Source: an uncultured Lachnoanaerobaculum sp.
Lineage (GTDB): Bacteria; Bacillota; Clostridia; Lachnospirales; Lachnospiraceae
Assembly: GCA_937925515.1 (NCBI GenBank)
Contig: CALALP010000070.1
Span: forward strand, 5,008-69,007
Direction: 5' to 3'
Length of the DNA: 64,000 nucleotides
A program made the position numbers and the translations under genes. Within the stretch, counting starts at the first letter, position 1, and every line of letters starts with the position of its first letter. This document shows, in pieces, positions 26,267-35,627 of the stretch. The notes under the pieces are model-generated. The model searched no databases and was not told where the DNA came from. It worked only from the letters and a program-made list of their open reading frames with translations.

Positions 26267-27865
26267 TTAATTTAAAAATTCTATTTTGGTTATTATTGTT
26301 CTACCAAATGTACTTGCATCGCTTCCTGTTTTATTAAGAATTACTCCTAGGGATAGGAAACAATGCTCATTAATAGAACTTACATCTATTATTAATTGTC
26401 CTGAAGTATCTAAGTGTTCAGGACTACTATGAGATGACATTCTACTACTTTGCCAAATTTCAATCTTTGATGCTAAAACATCTGCACACTCTCCAACTAA
26501 ATACGCTCCTTGTGGCTTTCCTGCTCCTCTTTGTATCCCTACTGTATAATCTGCTTTTTTACTACTTGCTCTACCTATATAGCCGTGAATAGCGATTTCT
26601 GATCTGTTAAAACTTAGGGCATAAGGACTTACAATCGTATATATATGTCTATAAGAAACAACTACTTGCCTGTAATGTGTTAAATTAACCGAAGTATTTG
26701 GAGTTATACCAATGCCATAATCTTGTTCAGCGTAGTATTGATTTGATAAAAATGTTGTTCCTATTTTTAAATTAAGTCCACCGTCATATATACCTTTATA
26801 ACCGTAATCATTCATGGAGTTATAAAAAAATATTTCACCTTTAGCAACAAACCCCTTTTCAGCCACCCCTGACAGTAAATAACCGTCAAAGGTGGCTGAA
26901 TTAAAAGCCACTTTAGAATTTCTATACTGATTTAACTCATTAGTCGTATTATTCAACTGATTTCGTACATTATTCAATTCATTAGTAGTATTGTTTAACT
27001 GATTTCTAATTGGCTCAGGGTGTTCCATAGAGCCAACTAGCCCACCCGGCATTGCAACTCCTGCCCTTATATTTTCAGGGCGATAATTTGGTGCATCTAC
27101 TGCAACCCAATTTATAGCCCCCAAACGCCACCACGCAGGTACTTTAGCTAAAAGCTTACGACCACCAAAGCCATTATAATGCGAATCCCATACAATAACT
27201 TCATTGTTCCAAGGTGCTATTAAATCACCTACTAGTGGATTTAATAGTTTCATAGTTCCACTAACTCTTAGACCATTTTCGCTCGTAAATGTTACACCCT
27301 CTTGAACCCAATCAGCTCTAGCATTACCTAAATGGCTACCTGCTAGCCTAACCCTCGGACTCCACCTCCAACTATTATTTGTATCATCATGGTGTCTTCC
27401 ATATACTCCCTCATTGAAAGCAGTCATTAAGTTCCCGTTTTCCCACCATACGTTCAATGCTGTAGATTCTCCACCACGGTTTGGAATAGTACCAGATATT
27501 TTTAATCCATTTTTACTCGTGAAAGTTACACCTGCAACTACTTCATATGGTTGTGCAGTACCTAGGTCATCAAATTTGACCGAAACTTGAGGACTGTTAT
27601 CCTCTCTATAATAGTATGCATTTTGAAAAGGCAAGTGAACTGTTAATATTTGTCTTTGTGTATCCCAATACAATCCACTTGAAGAAACAACACCAATCAT
27701 ATAATTATTATCTTTTGTATTGACTGTTGTAATAGTCCCCTCAGTTATTTCATCATTACTATCACTAGTAATAGTAGTAAATCCTCTTAAAACATGCGAT
27801 TTTAAAGCTGTTACATCATCTGAACCTACTCCACCACCTGCTTTTAGCCATATTCCTTGTGCCAT
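26267..27865 (-). CDS. Phage tail fibre/tip protein with internal repeats
   Basis: A 532-residue protein. Residues 1-280 carry three to four imperfect copies of a unit (for example VVAGVTFTSKNGLKISGTI and WVQEGVTFTSENGLRVSGTM), an arrangement known from fibre shafts. A coiled-coil stalk follows, with NQLNNTTNELN twice in tandem near residues 287-318. The remaining 210 residues form a beta-rich tip, likely the receptor-binding part. It starts right after the collar-fibre gene. The codons around the tandem stalk repeat are the region most open to length change. Confidence 0.8.
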   Translation of the reverse strand: MAQGIWLKAGGGVGSDDVTALKSHVLRGFTTITSDSNDEITEGTITTVNTKDNNYMIGVVSSSGLYWDTQRQILTVHLPFQNAYYYREDNSPQVSVKFDDLGTAQPYEVVAGVTFTSKNGLKISGTIPNRGGESTALNVWWENGNLMTAFNEGVYGRHHDDTNNSWRWSPRVRLAGSHLGNARADWVQEGVTFTSENGLRVSGTMKLLNPLVGDLIAPWNNEVIVWDSHYNGFGGRKLLAKVPAWWRLGAINWVAVDAPNYRPENIRAGVAMPGGLVGSMEHPEPIRNQLNNTTNELNNVRNQLNNTTNELNQYRNSKVAFNSATFDGYLLSGVAEKGFVAKGEIFFYNSMNDYGYKGIYDGGLNLKIGTTFLSNQYYAEQDYGIGITPNTSVNLTHYRQVVVSYRHIYTIVSPYALSFNRSEIAIHGYIGRASSKKADYTVGIQRGAGKPQGAYLVGECADVLASKIEIWQSSRMSSHSSPEHLDTSGQLIIDVSSINEHCFLSLGVILNKTGSDASTFGRTIITKIEFLN

Positions 27866-28825
27866 TTATACCCCCTTTAACATTACAGTTACATCAGTAG
27901 TTGGTCGTTTTTTGTTACAGTAAAAAGTTATACTTCCATTTGCAGTATTAAATCCGTCTATACATTCAGCTGATTTTTTATATTCTTTATTTGCTGCTTT
28001 TGGTATCACTGGAGAGCCAATAGGTATATCATTTTCGCTAACTCCCTCCACACTTACCGTTTGTAAAAATGTATTATTATCATTTTGCCAGTTTGCAGCT
28101 CTCAAAATTATAGTTCTTACTTTTGTATTCTTTTTTATCTCATCATTAAGAGCCTTGCCTTGGCTCGCTGCAAGTGGTAGGTCGGCTCTATCAGTTATAC
28201 AGTTATTTATTAATTGGTCTTTATTTAAAACATATTTAAATGCAGTTTTAAGGTATGCAAATAGCTTTGAGATATTTACTTTACTTGCAAATTTGGACAT
28301 AAATACATCAAAACTTGATATTTCTGATACTTTGCCACTATCATCAAATATAGGTTCTTGTATTGATTTTATATCTGCAGTGTACTTTGCTATTTTGACG
28401 AAGTCATTATCTGACACGTCTAAAGTTATTTGATATGCATTGTCAAAAGCAAAAAACAATGTATACTCATAACTTATTTCCTTTTCGCTTATAGCTGGTA
28501 CTCTTTCTCCTATTACGTCTTGACCTATACAGTAAAGTATCTCTTCAGTATCTGATGTTTTTGCATATATTCCTATCTGTTTTAGTGTATATTCTGTATT
28601 ATTACTAAGATTAGATAAGGTTAGTAATAGTTTAGTTTTACCCTCATCTTTTTTAAATTCAATTTCATCTAATTGTAAATTTTGTTTTAATCCTTGTATT
28701 GTAAGTAAATCTTCAGGTGTATTTGAGTATCCTGTGCCACCTTCTGCTTTAGTAAAAATAAGAGTTGCTCCTGCAACTAAATTTGCCTGCAACTCTTTTC
28801 CTTTTTTGGTCATTAAAAATTCCAT
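27866..28825 (-). CDS. Tail-collar fibre protein (phage tail protein, DUF3751-like N-terminus)
   Basis: A 319-residue protein whose start FLMTKKGKELQANLVAGATL and then FTKAEGGTG match the N-terminal baseplate-attachment domain of tail-collar fibres. The middle shows ITDRADLPLAASQGKALNDEI, a segment widespread in Clostridial fibres just before a C-terminal tip. It shares one base with the preceding baseplate gene (TAATG), showing coupling. It most likely joins the tip protein to the baseplate. Confidence 0.8.
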   Translation of the reverse strand: MEFLMTKKGKELQANLVAGATLIFTKAEGGTGYSNTPEDLLTIQGLKQNLQLDEIEFKKDEGKTKLLLTLSNLSNNTEYTLKQIGIYAKTSDTEEILYCIGQDVIGERVPAISEKEISYEYTLFFAFDNAYQITLDVSDNDFVKIAKYTADIKSIQEPIFDDSGKVSEISSFDVFMSKFASKVNISKLFAYLKTAFKYVLNKDQLINNCITDRADLPLAASQGKALNDEIKKNTKVRTIILRAANWQNDNNTFLQTVSVEGVSENDIPIGSPVIPKAANKEYKKSAECIDGFNTANGSITFYCNKKRPTTDVTVMLKGV

Positions 28826-29343
28826 TATCTTACCTCTGCTTTAATTCTTTTACATTCAAATACATAAACTGCTGTAAAGCTTTTGCAAATTTTTTCTCTG
28901 TAAACATCATTAGCAAAAACAAAGTCAAAATGTGCAGGTCTTACATTTCTAAACCATTCTTTAGCTATTGCCTCATTCTCTATAAGTTCTGCTGTTGTAA
29001 TTCTTACTGTGAAAATACAATCTTTTTCAGTTATCTTTACTTCTCTTGCACCTAGCATGCTTTTTAGCATGTATTCTAAATTCTTTATAGTCGGTTTAAG
29101 TTTTTGATTTTTCTTTGCAAATATTCTATATCGTCTTTGCTCTAAGCTAAGACTTTTATCAAGCTCAAGAGCATAATCATCTTCATATCTTTTAATTGTA
29201 TCTACACATTTGAGTATATAAAGCTCATTAATAAAGCTTTCAACTGCTTTATAGAGTCTATCAAGCTCTATCTGTTCTGCATTAAAAAGTTCTTTTATCT
29301 GCTTACATTCACTAAAAATATAAGGTATACAATCTTTTAACAT
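28825..29343 (-). CDS. Baseplate wedge-like protein (YmfQ/DUF2313 family)
   Basis: A 172-residue protein of DUF2313 type: an N-terminal helical part with LFNAEQIELDRLYKAVESF, and a C-terminal beta part with REVKITEKDCIFTVRI. It corresponds to PBSX XkdU and Mu gp48 and is expected in the baseplate next to the J protein. The J gene ends 1 bp before it. Length matches the family. Confidence 0.85.
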   Translation of the reverse strand: MLKDCIPYIFSECKQIKELFNAEQIELDRLYKAVESFINELYILKCVDTIKRYEDDYALELDKSLSLEQRRYRIFAKKNQKLKPTIKNLEYMLKSMLGAREVKITEKDCIFTVRITTAELIENEAIAKEWFRNVRPAHFDFVFANDVYREKICKSFTAVYVFECKRIKAEVR

Positions 29344-29344
29344 A

Positions 29345-30412
29345 CTATTTACCTGCCTTACTTATTAATGGATTAGCTACATCTGGGAAAAATCTTTCCT
29401 CAATATCTATTGATGTATTCATTTTATTAATTAGCACATTATCAGCATCTGCTACTCCCTCACAATTTAGTAATATACTAAGTATTTGTGAATATGATAC
29501 CTTTATCTTACCCCTAGACTCAAAATCTAAATTTATAAAATATTCTTTTAGTTTTATTTTAAGCTCTGCTATTACATTTTCTAATGTTGCACCCTCTTTA
29601 AGATATACTCTGCCCATAACCATTATAGGCAAAGGCTTTGCTGCCTCTACTCTTACATTTACTCCTGCTAGCCTGCTACTTTCTATAAGTTCTGTAACTT
29701 GATTAACTAGTTGAGTGCTAGCCTCTGTATTATCATTTCCTATAATAATTACATCAACTGTACCATTGCCTCTCGCTAAATCTATTACTTTAGCTTTTCC
29801 TACCCCTACAACTTCTTTAGCCTTTACCTTATACCATGCAATGTTACCATATCCTGCTGAGGCTTTTTCATACTCTTTAATTCGTTTTCTATACGCCTCA
29901 TCAGTTTCTGCATCGTATCCTCCACTTGAGGGATTTTCATTAGTTACAGATATAAGTCCTTGATATGGTTTTATAAATTTATTTATTGCTCCTGCTAAAG
30001 CTTTCTTGCCTGCTCCTATTTCTTTACATCTTGCAGGTACTACAATTTTACCAGTGTGATTAATTGTGTATATACCTGTTACATAATATGTAAAATCTTC
30101 TGACTTTGCTCCTACTTCATTTGTAATTACTGTGTTTGGCAGTCCTGTTATAGTCAAAACTACTTCTTCATAGGTGGCAGGTAGTCTTTTAATTCCATGA
30201 TTATTTATTCCAAGCATATCAAGGTCTTCTCCGGTAGCTGTATCAAGATGACTTCTATCTATAATACTTTCATATTCTGTACTATAAAGCCTAGCTATTT
30301 CATTCGCTACTGCCTGCAAGTTATCCATTGTAAAACTACCCTCAAGCTTACTCTCTTTATTAACTAAGCTTGATTTCATTCTCTCAAGTATTTTTTCTTT
30401 TGTATTATCCAT
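29345..30412 (-). CDS. xkdT: Baseplate J-like protein (XkdT)
   Basis: A 355-residue baseplate J/gp47 protein. Seen are SHLDTATGEDLDMLGINNHG (residues 53-72), the V-AGxxxNV-xG-like stretch GAGKKALAGAINKFIKPYQG, and ETDEAYRKRIKEYEKASAGY, all family hallmarks. It forms wedges of the contractile tail baseplate. Overlaps the XkdS-type gene by 8 bp. Confidence 0.93.
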   Translation of the reverse strand: MDNTKEKILERMKSSLVNKESKLEGSFTMDNLQAVANEIARLYSTEYESIIDRSHLDTATGEDLDMLGINNHGIKRLPATYEEVVLTITGLPNTVITNEVGAKSEDFTYYVTGIYTINHTGKIVVPARCKEIGAGKKALAGAINKFIKPYQGLISVTNENPSSGGYDAETDEAYRKRIKEYEKASAGYGNIAWYKVKAKEVVGVGKAKVIDLARGNGTVDVIIIGNDNTEASTQLVNQVTELIESSRLAGVNVRVEAAKPLPIMVMGRVYLKEGATLENVIAELKIKLKEYFINLDFESRGKIKVSYSQILSILLNCEGVADADNVLINKMNTSIDIEERFFPDVANPLISKAGK

Positions 30413-30839
30413 ATATAAAACCTATTCTACTTTCTTTTTCTCCATATATAGTTTTAACTTTAAATTCTATTTCTTGTATGCTTTCATTTCTTTTAAATAC
30501 AAAGTTTTCTACTGAAAGTATATAAGGATTGCAAAGTAAAGTTTCAGTTATATACCTTTTTGCCTCACTTTCAATTACATCTTTATTAGTGCTAAGTCCT
30601 ACAAGGCTTTCTAGTTCTGTACCAAAATCAAAACTGTAAGCTTGGTATCTATATCTTACAGTTTTTAGTGCCTTATATATCCATATTTTAAGTGCCTCAT
30701 TACCATAGACTTTATAATAATTGCCATTGCAAACTTTAAATTCATTGTTTCCAAAATCATAAGCCCATTCTTCATAAAGAGGTAAGTTGTCTTTATTTTG
30801 TATTTTATCTATTGATACTAAATTAGGAAAAATAGTCAT
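30405..30839 (-). CDS. xkdS: Baseplate protein, XkdS/DUF2634 (gp25-like)
   Basis: A 144-residue protein with WIYKALKTVRYRYQAYSFDFGTE, the conserved core of DUF2634/gp25-type wedge proteins, and a C-terminal strand region. It should sit at the sheath-baseplate joint, as T4 gp25 does. Upstream lies XkdR, downstream XkdT, the standard PBSX order. Confidence 0.9.
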   Translation of the reverse strand: MTIFPNLVSIDKIQNKDNLPLYEEWAYDFGNNEFKVCNGNYYKVYGNEALKIWIYKALKTVRYRYQAYSFDFGTELESLVGLSTNKDVIESEAKRYITETLLCNPYILSVENFVFKRNESIQEIEFKVKTIYGEKESRIGFIYG

Positions 30840-30854
30840 ATTAAATACCTCTAG

Positions 30855-31172
30855 TTATGTTATTTTACATAAAACAAAAAATTTATTATCTACTTGTTGC
30901 ACTAACACTTTATCATTTAAAGAGAGTTTAAAAGTATTATAAATACTCTGTAAAACATCTTTTAAAGATGTTTCTTCTGTTTGTATGCTTGCTATATCAA
31001 TATTTAAATTTAAGCTAGCATTTACAAACACATTATCTGATATAGCATTTGCATCATTTATTTTTATAGCTAGTGGCTCTAATTTGGCTACCACTGCTAT
31101 CTGCATTTGACTTGGGTTATGTTTACTTCCATGTTTTTCCATGTGTTCTATTATACTACTATAAGGATTCAT
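30855..31172 (-). CDS. xkdR: Tail protein XkdR (DUF2577)
   Basis: A 105-residue protein: starts NPYSSIIEHMEKHGSKHNPSQ and continues QIAVVAKLEPLAIKI, then LVQQVDNKFFVLCKI at the end, a DUF2577 pattern. Small baseplate-associated beta-rich protein of unknown detailed role. Overlaps the XkdQ gene by 4 bp (ATGA). Confidence 0.85.
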   Translation of the reverse strand: MNPYSSIIEHMEKHGSKHNPSQMQIAVVAKLEPLAIKINDANAISDNVFVNASLNLNIDIASIQTEETSLKDVLQSIYNTFKLSLNDKVLVQQVDNKFFVLCKIT

Positions 31173-32074
31173 GTTATCATCTCCAGTCCTAGGCTCATCT
31201 TGTGGTTGCCTCTTTCAAAAGTATGTGTATCATCTGTTATTTTAAACTTTCCCATTAGATTACTAACTGTATCTATGATATAGACACCTTTACCTGATAT
31301 ACATTTTATATCTCCAAAAGCTGACTCTATACTACAAGTATTTTCAAGAGTTTTTAAAAGTAAAGACGCTTCTTTTTTAGCGTCCTTATCTTTTTCTTTT
31401 TTATAAACTTCTTGCATAATTCCAAATTTAAGGTCATTATCATTTTTAACTTCTCCTATGACACTTCCTTTATCATCAAGTATTTTTACAATATTAACCA
31501 TGTTTTCTATACTACTTTTATAGTTGGCATCTGATATATTTGCATTCCCCGAAAGCACAAAAACCATATCACTTGCCTTTAGTGCAACTGATATTTTATC
31601 TTCATCTGCGTAAATATAGTACTTATCTCCATAGCTTTCTGATATAACAGAGTATATAGTTTTATCTCCTACTGCTGCTATCTCTTTATGCTCACTACTC
31701 TCTGCAAGACTTCCTACTTTTATATTAAACTCATTTAAAACCTTACGAGTTATCTCACTAGGAGTCCCCTTGTACATTCCACCTACTGCTTTACTTTTAT
31801 CAAGATACATAGTAAGGTCTTTTGATTCAACTGCTACCATATTACCTGCTAGGGTATTGCTTACACTTACTATAATGCCTAGATATATTTTTTTATTATT
31901 ATCATCAAATAAACTTATTGTATCTCCTACCTTTGCTATGAACTCTGTAAGTCCTGATTTATATTTATAAGCATAAGAAAATGATACTTTTCTAGTTATC
32001 TGTTTCTCATCACCTGACCATTTAATGGTTGTGTATAGATTGGATATATCTTTATCATTTACTATAAGTTTCAT
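31169..32074 (-). CDS. xkdQ: Baseplate hub protein XkdQ
   Basis: A 301-residue hub protein (gpD/gp27-like fold). Typical sequences are MKLIVNDKDISNLYTTIKWS at the N-terminus, KVGDTISLFDDNNKKIYLGI, and KDLTMYLDKSKAVGGMYKGT, then TPSEITRKVLNEFNIKVG. It forms the ring at the tail tube end. Overlaps both neighbours by 4 bp. Confidence 0.9.
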   Translation of the reverse strand: MKLIVNDKDISNLYTTIKWSGDEKQITRKVSFSYAYKYKSGLTEFIAKVGDTISLFDDNNKKIYLGIIVSVSNTLAGNMVAVESKDLTMYLDKSKAVGGMYKGTPSEITRKVLNEFNIKVGSLAESSEHKEIAAVGDKTIYSVISESYGDKYYIYADEDKISVALKASDMVFVLSGNANISDANYKSSIENMVNIVKILDDKGSVIGEVKNDNDLKFGIMQEVYKKEKDKDAKKEASLLLKTLENTCSIESAFGDIKCISGKGVYIIDTVSNLMGKFKITDDTHTFERGNHKMSLGLEMIT

Positions 32075-32706
32075 GGTATTATAAGTGTCATTCCCTTTCT
32101 AAGTTTTTTAGGATTTATATTGCCATTAGCCTGTGCTATTTTTTTCCATTCATTACCATTACCATAATATTTACAGGCTAGCCCCCACAAGGTAGTTTTC
32201 TCATTTACAATCTCAGTCCTACCTGCTTTAGGAGCTGATTCTTTGCTCCTTTCAGCCAGTTTTGGTTCTTTACTCTTTTCTCCTTCTAGTTTTGCGACGG
32301 TAGGTATAGTTATTTCCTTGTATTCTTTAAGGCTCATTTCTATGTATAAATCTTTTTGACCCTCTTTATATGTTATATTTACACTTTCTATAAGACATAA
32401 AAAATTGGTAGTAGGATTAGTAATAATTACTCTAAGTTTCTTTGACTCATTCTTCCAACTTTCTATTAAGTTTAAGGTATTTGTAATATCATTTCTAGCT
32501 TTAAATCTTGATCCATAAGCAGGTAAAAAAGTCTTTATACTAACTTCCTTAAGCCCTCTTTTACCTGCTATTAATATCTCTCCCACTTGGTCTATATTTG
32601 CAGTTGTATTAGATACCTTATCTGTTACAGTTATTTCACTAGGGTTTATATCAAATTCTAAAGTTTTATTTGTTTCATCTTTTAGCATTACTGTTCTTGT
32701 TTTCAT
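32071..32706 (-). CDS. xkdP: LysM-containing tail protein XkdP
   Basis: A 211-residue protein with a C-terminal LysM domain (about residues 165-211: TTLWGLACKYYGNGNEWKKI, ending GMTLIIP), as in XkdP and Mu-like gp53 homologues. The N-terminal half has the FNPSEI/TVTDK-like beta part. It likely links tape measure, tube and baseplate. ATGA overlaps on both sides. Confidence 0.9.
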   Translation of the reverse strand: MKTRTVMLKDETNKTLEFDINPSEITVTDKVSNTTANIDQVGEILIAGKRGLKEVSIKTFLPAYGSRFKARNDITNTLNLIESWKNESKKLRVIITNPTTNFLCLIESVNITYKEGQKDLYIEMSLKEYKEITIPTVAKLEGEKSKEPKLAERSKESAPKAGRTEIVNEKTTLWGLACKYYGNGNEWKKIAQANGNINPKKLRKGMTLIIP

Positions 32707-35024
32707 TGTCTATCTACCTTATCAAGCTCTCTTACAATCTGCATAGCAATTTTGTCTATGTCTGCCTCTTCTCTAATTACAACCGAGCTTATATTTACAT
32801 TTACACTACTAGCTGTTTTAGATTGGTTATCATTATTTAAAATATTTATGTCTTGTTTTTGTAGTTGCACTGGTTGTGAACTTTTATTTTGCCACATATT
32901 TTCAGCTTGATTTCTAAGCATTTTATTAGTATCAGAATTTGAGTATATCTTTGTACCCGTTGGCAGACTTATAAGCTCTTTACCATGCTCTGCTACTGTT
33001 GTAATTCCACCACTAAAATACCTTGTACCATTTGCATGTGCTGGTATTGTATTTGTACTATTAAATGATACTTTTTGATTTATTTCATGGCTTTTATTAG
33101 CTATAGTGTCCGTTGAGCCTGTAAGATTTTTCAAAGCATCTGCTACTGTCTTGATGAGTCCACCTATACCGTCAAGTATAGGCTTTATTATATCCCAAGC
33201 TACTTTAACTGCTGCACTTATAGCAGGGAAAGCCGTTTCAAAAGCTGACATTAGTACACCTACTGTACTAATTATTAAATCAAGTATAGGTCCTACTATG
33301 CTCCATAAGCCCTCAAACACTGCTGATATAACCGGACCTGCATTTGATATAAGATTTTCTATTAATCCTGTATGTTCCCCAACAACTGACATAGCGGCTG
33401 AAAATTTTTCTGAAAGACCTGCTACAATTTTTTGAATTGTTGGAAATACTGCAACTGCAACTGACAATAATGCATTAAAAATATCCATTATTATTGGCGT
33501 TACTGTTTCTATAACATCTGAAACAATAGTAAATGTTGATACTATTACAGGTAATATACTAGTAAAAATTGTTGAGAGATTTGACATTACAGCACTAAAG
33601 CCTGCTGTAAATTTATCAAAAATAGGTTGTAACTGTGTGAATATCTCAGTTATAGCACTTGTTATTGACGGCATATTATTATTTAATGTATCAAGTGCTT
33701 TACTTATAACAGGTAGTGCTTTCTCGCCTATATTTACTAACATTACCATACCTGCATTTTTTATTTTATTTGCCATTCCTGCTACATTACCAGTCTGTCT
33801 TTTAAATGCCTCATCTGCCGCACCACTTGCCTCATACATAGCTTTTGTCTTATTTGTAAAGTTTTCTGCTTGTGAACCAGCGAGAGCTAAAACTGCATTT
33901 TTAGCCTCAACACTTGAAAATAACCCTGCAAAAGCCACTTCATCTCCCTTAACAGATGTTTTAAGTTTTTTAAGTATTGAGTCAAGCCCCTCACTTTCAA
34001 GCGCTGCCGCACCGTTTGCATAACCTAGATTTTTAAGTGCCTTACTCATGTCAGCCGTCGGAGACATGAAACCTTGTAAAGTAGCTTTTAGCTGAGTACT
34101 TACCTCAGCTGTATTACCTGTAACACCTGTTAAAGTAGACATTGCACCAAACAACTCTTCTTGAGATACTTTAAGAGTTGATGCCAACGGTACTACTGAA
34201 CCCATACTGGAGGCTAGTTCAGGAAAGGAAGTTTGACCAAGTTTAACAGTCATAAAGGCTAAATCTGCTGCCTTTTGCACTGCACCAGCAGAAGTATCTC
34301 CATAGCCTTTTGTAACGGCTGACAACATTCTTACTGAGTCAGCTGTTTCAGCATTTCCTGCCTTTGCAGCTTTAGCCGCAATTTCAAGTTGCTTAGTTGA
34401 GTCGGCTGATTCTCCGAACGCTGATACAACCTCATACAAGCCACTTGTAAGATTATCTGTATCAATACCTGTATCAAGTGATATATTCTTCACTTGTTCT
34501 CCCATTTTTTTTACCTTAGCTGATACATCGCCGTCAAGTAGAGTTGATACATTAGACATCTGACTCTCAAAGTCGACTGCCTTTTTAACTGCCAATGCTC
34601 CTGCAGCTGAAACAGCTGCCATTCCTGCTGCTGCCCCTGCTGCTGTAAGTTTGGATATTGCTCCAAGTGCCTTAGACACACCTTTTACTACAACCTTTAC
34701 AATCTTATTATTTTTTACTCTATTTATAGCATTTCTAACACTGCTAAGCCTTGACATTGCATGTTCTGTCCTAGCTCTTAAATTTACCATTACATTTCCA
34801 AATGGGCGAAGTCTATTCTGCACTGATTGTATAGCTCTAAAAGCTGCACTATTTCTGATTCTTAATTCTCTTGCTCTTATACGCTGTCTATCAAGTCTTT
34901 GTAATTCGCTTCTTGCTCTTGCAACTTGTCCCTCAAATCTTCTTGATGAAAGTGCTGCCTGTCGTAATGCTCCTGATACATTATCTGTTACACGCAGTAC
35001 AGCACCAAATACTTCAGCCGCCAT
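32703..35024 (-). CDS. Tail tape measure protein
   Basis: A 773-residue protein: basic coiled-coil start (RARELRIRNSAAFRAIQSVQ), then Gly/Ala-rich hydrophobic helices near 120-150, the phage TP901-type core region LSAVTKGYGDTSAGAVQKAA and LTGVTGNTAEVSTQLKATLQ, more membrane-like helices at 440-620, and the usual HANGTRYFSGGITTVAEHGK close to the end. It sets tail length; 773 residues fits a contractile tail of about 110-120 nm by the usual 1.5 angstrom per residue rule. It starts at the TAATG junction with the frameshifted chaperone frame. Confidence 0.93.
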   Translation of the reverse strand: MAAEVFGAVLRVTDNVSGALRQAALSSRRFEGQVARARSELQRLDRQRIRARELRIRNSAAFRAIQSVQNRLRPFGNVMVNLRARTEHAMSRLSSVRNAINRVKNNKIVKVVVKGVSKALGAISKLTAAGAAAGMAAVSAAGALAVKKAVDFESQMSNVSTLLDGDVSAKVKKMGEQVKNISLDTGIDTDNLTSGLYEVVSAFGESADSTKQLEIAAKAAKAGNAETADSVRMLSAVTKGYGDTSAGAVQKAADLAFMTVKLGQTSFPELASSMGSVVPLASTLKVSQEELFGAMSTLTGVTGNTAEVSTQLKATLQGFMSPTADMSKALKNLGYANGAAALESEGLDSILKKLKTSVKGDEVAFAGLFSSVEAKNAVLALAGSQAENFTNKTKAMYEASGAADEAFKRQTGNVAGMANKIKNAGMVMLVNIGEKALPVISKALDTLNNNMPSITSAITEIFTQLQPIFDKFTAGFSAVMSNLSTIFTSILPVIVSTFTIVSDVIETVTPIIMDIFNALLSVAVAVFPTIQKIVAGLSEKFSAAMSVVGEHTGLIENLISNAGPVISAVFEGLWSIVGPILDLIISTVGVLMSAFETAFPAISAAVKVAWDIIKPILDGIGGLIKTVADALKNLTGSTDTIANKSHEINQKVSFNSTNTIPAHANGTRYFSGGITTVAEHGKELISLPTGTKIYSNSDTNKMLRNQAENMWQNKSSQPVQLQKQDINILNNDNQSKTASSVNVNISSVVIREEADIDKIAMQIVRELDKVDRQ

Positions 35025-35616
35025 TAACTCCCTCCATAAAACTCACTTAAAGCTATCAGAAAAGCATTTTTAAGTATATCAAACTGCCTTTCTTCATTTA
35101 TCTGTGCTATTGCTAAAAGAATAAGTTTTTTTTCTCTATCAAGACTATCAAGATATTCAGGATGAAAACCTCTTTCTAAGAAGTACGCATATAGATAACC
35201 TGTTTGCGTACTTTTTATCAGTTTTTTATTTCTTCTATCTCATTAACCTCTTCTATACTGGTTGCTCCTATAGCCCCTGAAAGCTCCATTATTATATTTA
35301 CCAACTTGTTTCTATCAACTATTCTAAACATCTCACACACCATACAATGCTCTTTTATCATGCTTTTTTCTACCATATACTTTGCAAGTTCTTGTAGTGT
35401 TTCGGACGCATAATAGATTGTATAATAATCATTCTTTAAAGCTTCATCACTATACTCTGTACATTCTATGATTTCTTGATTAGTTAAGCCCCTAAGTTTA
35501 ATTTCTAGGTCTAAATCTTTTACTCTCACAAGTTTTGTTTTAAACTTTTTCTTTTCTTCAATCCTTTTTAATGCCTTTTTGGCAAAATCTTCAAATACCA
35601 TAGTTTTCTCCCTCAT
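35024..35616 (-). CDS. Tail assembly chaperone, long form made by -1 ribosomal frameshift
   Basis: Reading the short chaperone gene and then slipping back one base on A AAA AAC (35221-35227) continues in an open frame for 66 codons beyond the slip. The added tail reads LIKSTQTGYLYAYFLERGFH, then PEYLDSLDREKKLILLAIAQ, and ends FYGGS at the TAATG start of the tape measure gene. This is the classical G/G-T arrangement: the short form is common, the long form binds the tape measure. The added frame has no start codon and fills the gap exactly. Confidence 0.85.
35218..35616 (-). CDS. xkdN: Tail assembly chaperone, short form (XkdN-like)
   Basis: A 132-residue protein of XkdN type, with KFKTKLVRVKDLDLEIKLRG near residues 20-39 and YTIYYASETLQELAKYM in the middle. 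It stops at TGA directly after the slippery heptamer. An alternative start at ATG 35601 has a better ribosome site (GGGAG, 6 bases). It lies between the tail tube and tape measure genes, the fixed position of tail chaperones, and keeps the tape measure soluble during assembly. Confidence 0.88.
   Translation of the reverse strand: MREKTMVFEDFAKKALKRIEEKKKFKTKLVRVKDLDLEIKLRGLTNQEIIECTEYSDEALKNDYYTIYYASETLQELAKYMVEKSMIKEHCMVCEMFRIVDRNKLVNIIMELSGAIGATSIEEVNEIEEIKN
35221..35227 (-). promoter_or_regulatory. Slippery heptamer A AAA AAC for programmed -1 frameshift
   Basis: In the chaperone reading frame the last codons are ATA AAA AAC then TGA. A AAA AAC fits the X XXY YYZ rule, and the stop codon follows at once, which favours pausing. 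The -1 frame stays open to the tape measure start. Confidence 0.85.
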
Positions 35617-35627
35617 CTTATTTTCCT

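Noticed and set aside
26267..28825. Mu-like invertible fibre segment
   Set aside because: No invertase gene and no pair of long inverted repeats around the fibre genes.
33106..34023. Long plus-strand frames across the tape measure gene
   Set aside because: They are mirror frames of the Ala/Ser-rich coding sequence, without ribosome sites.
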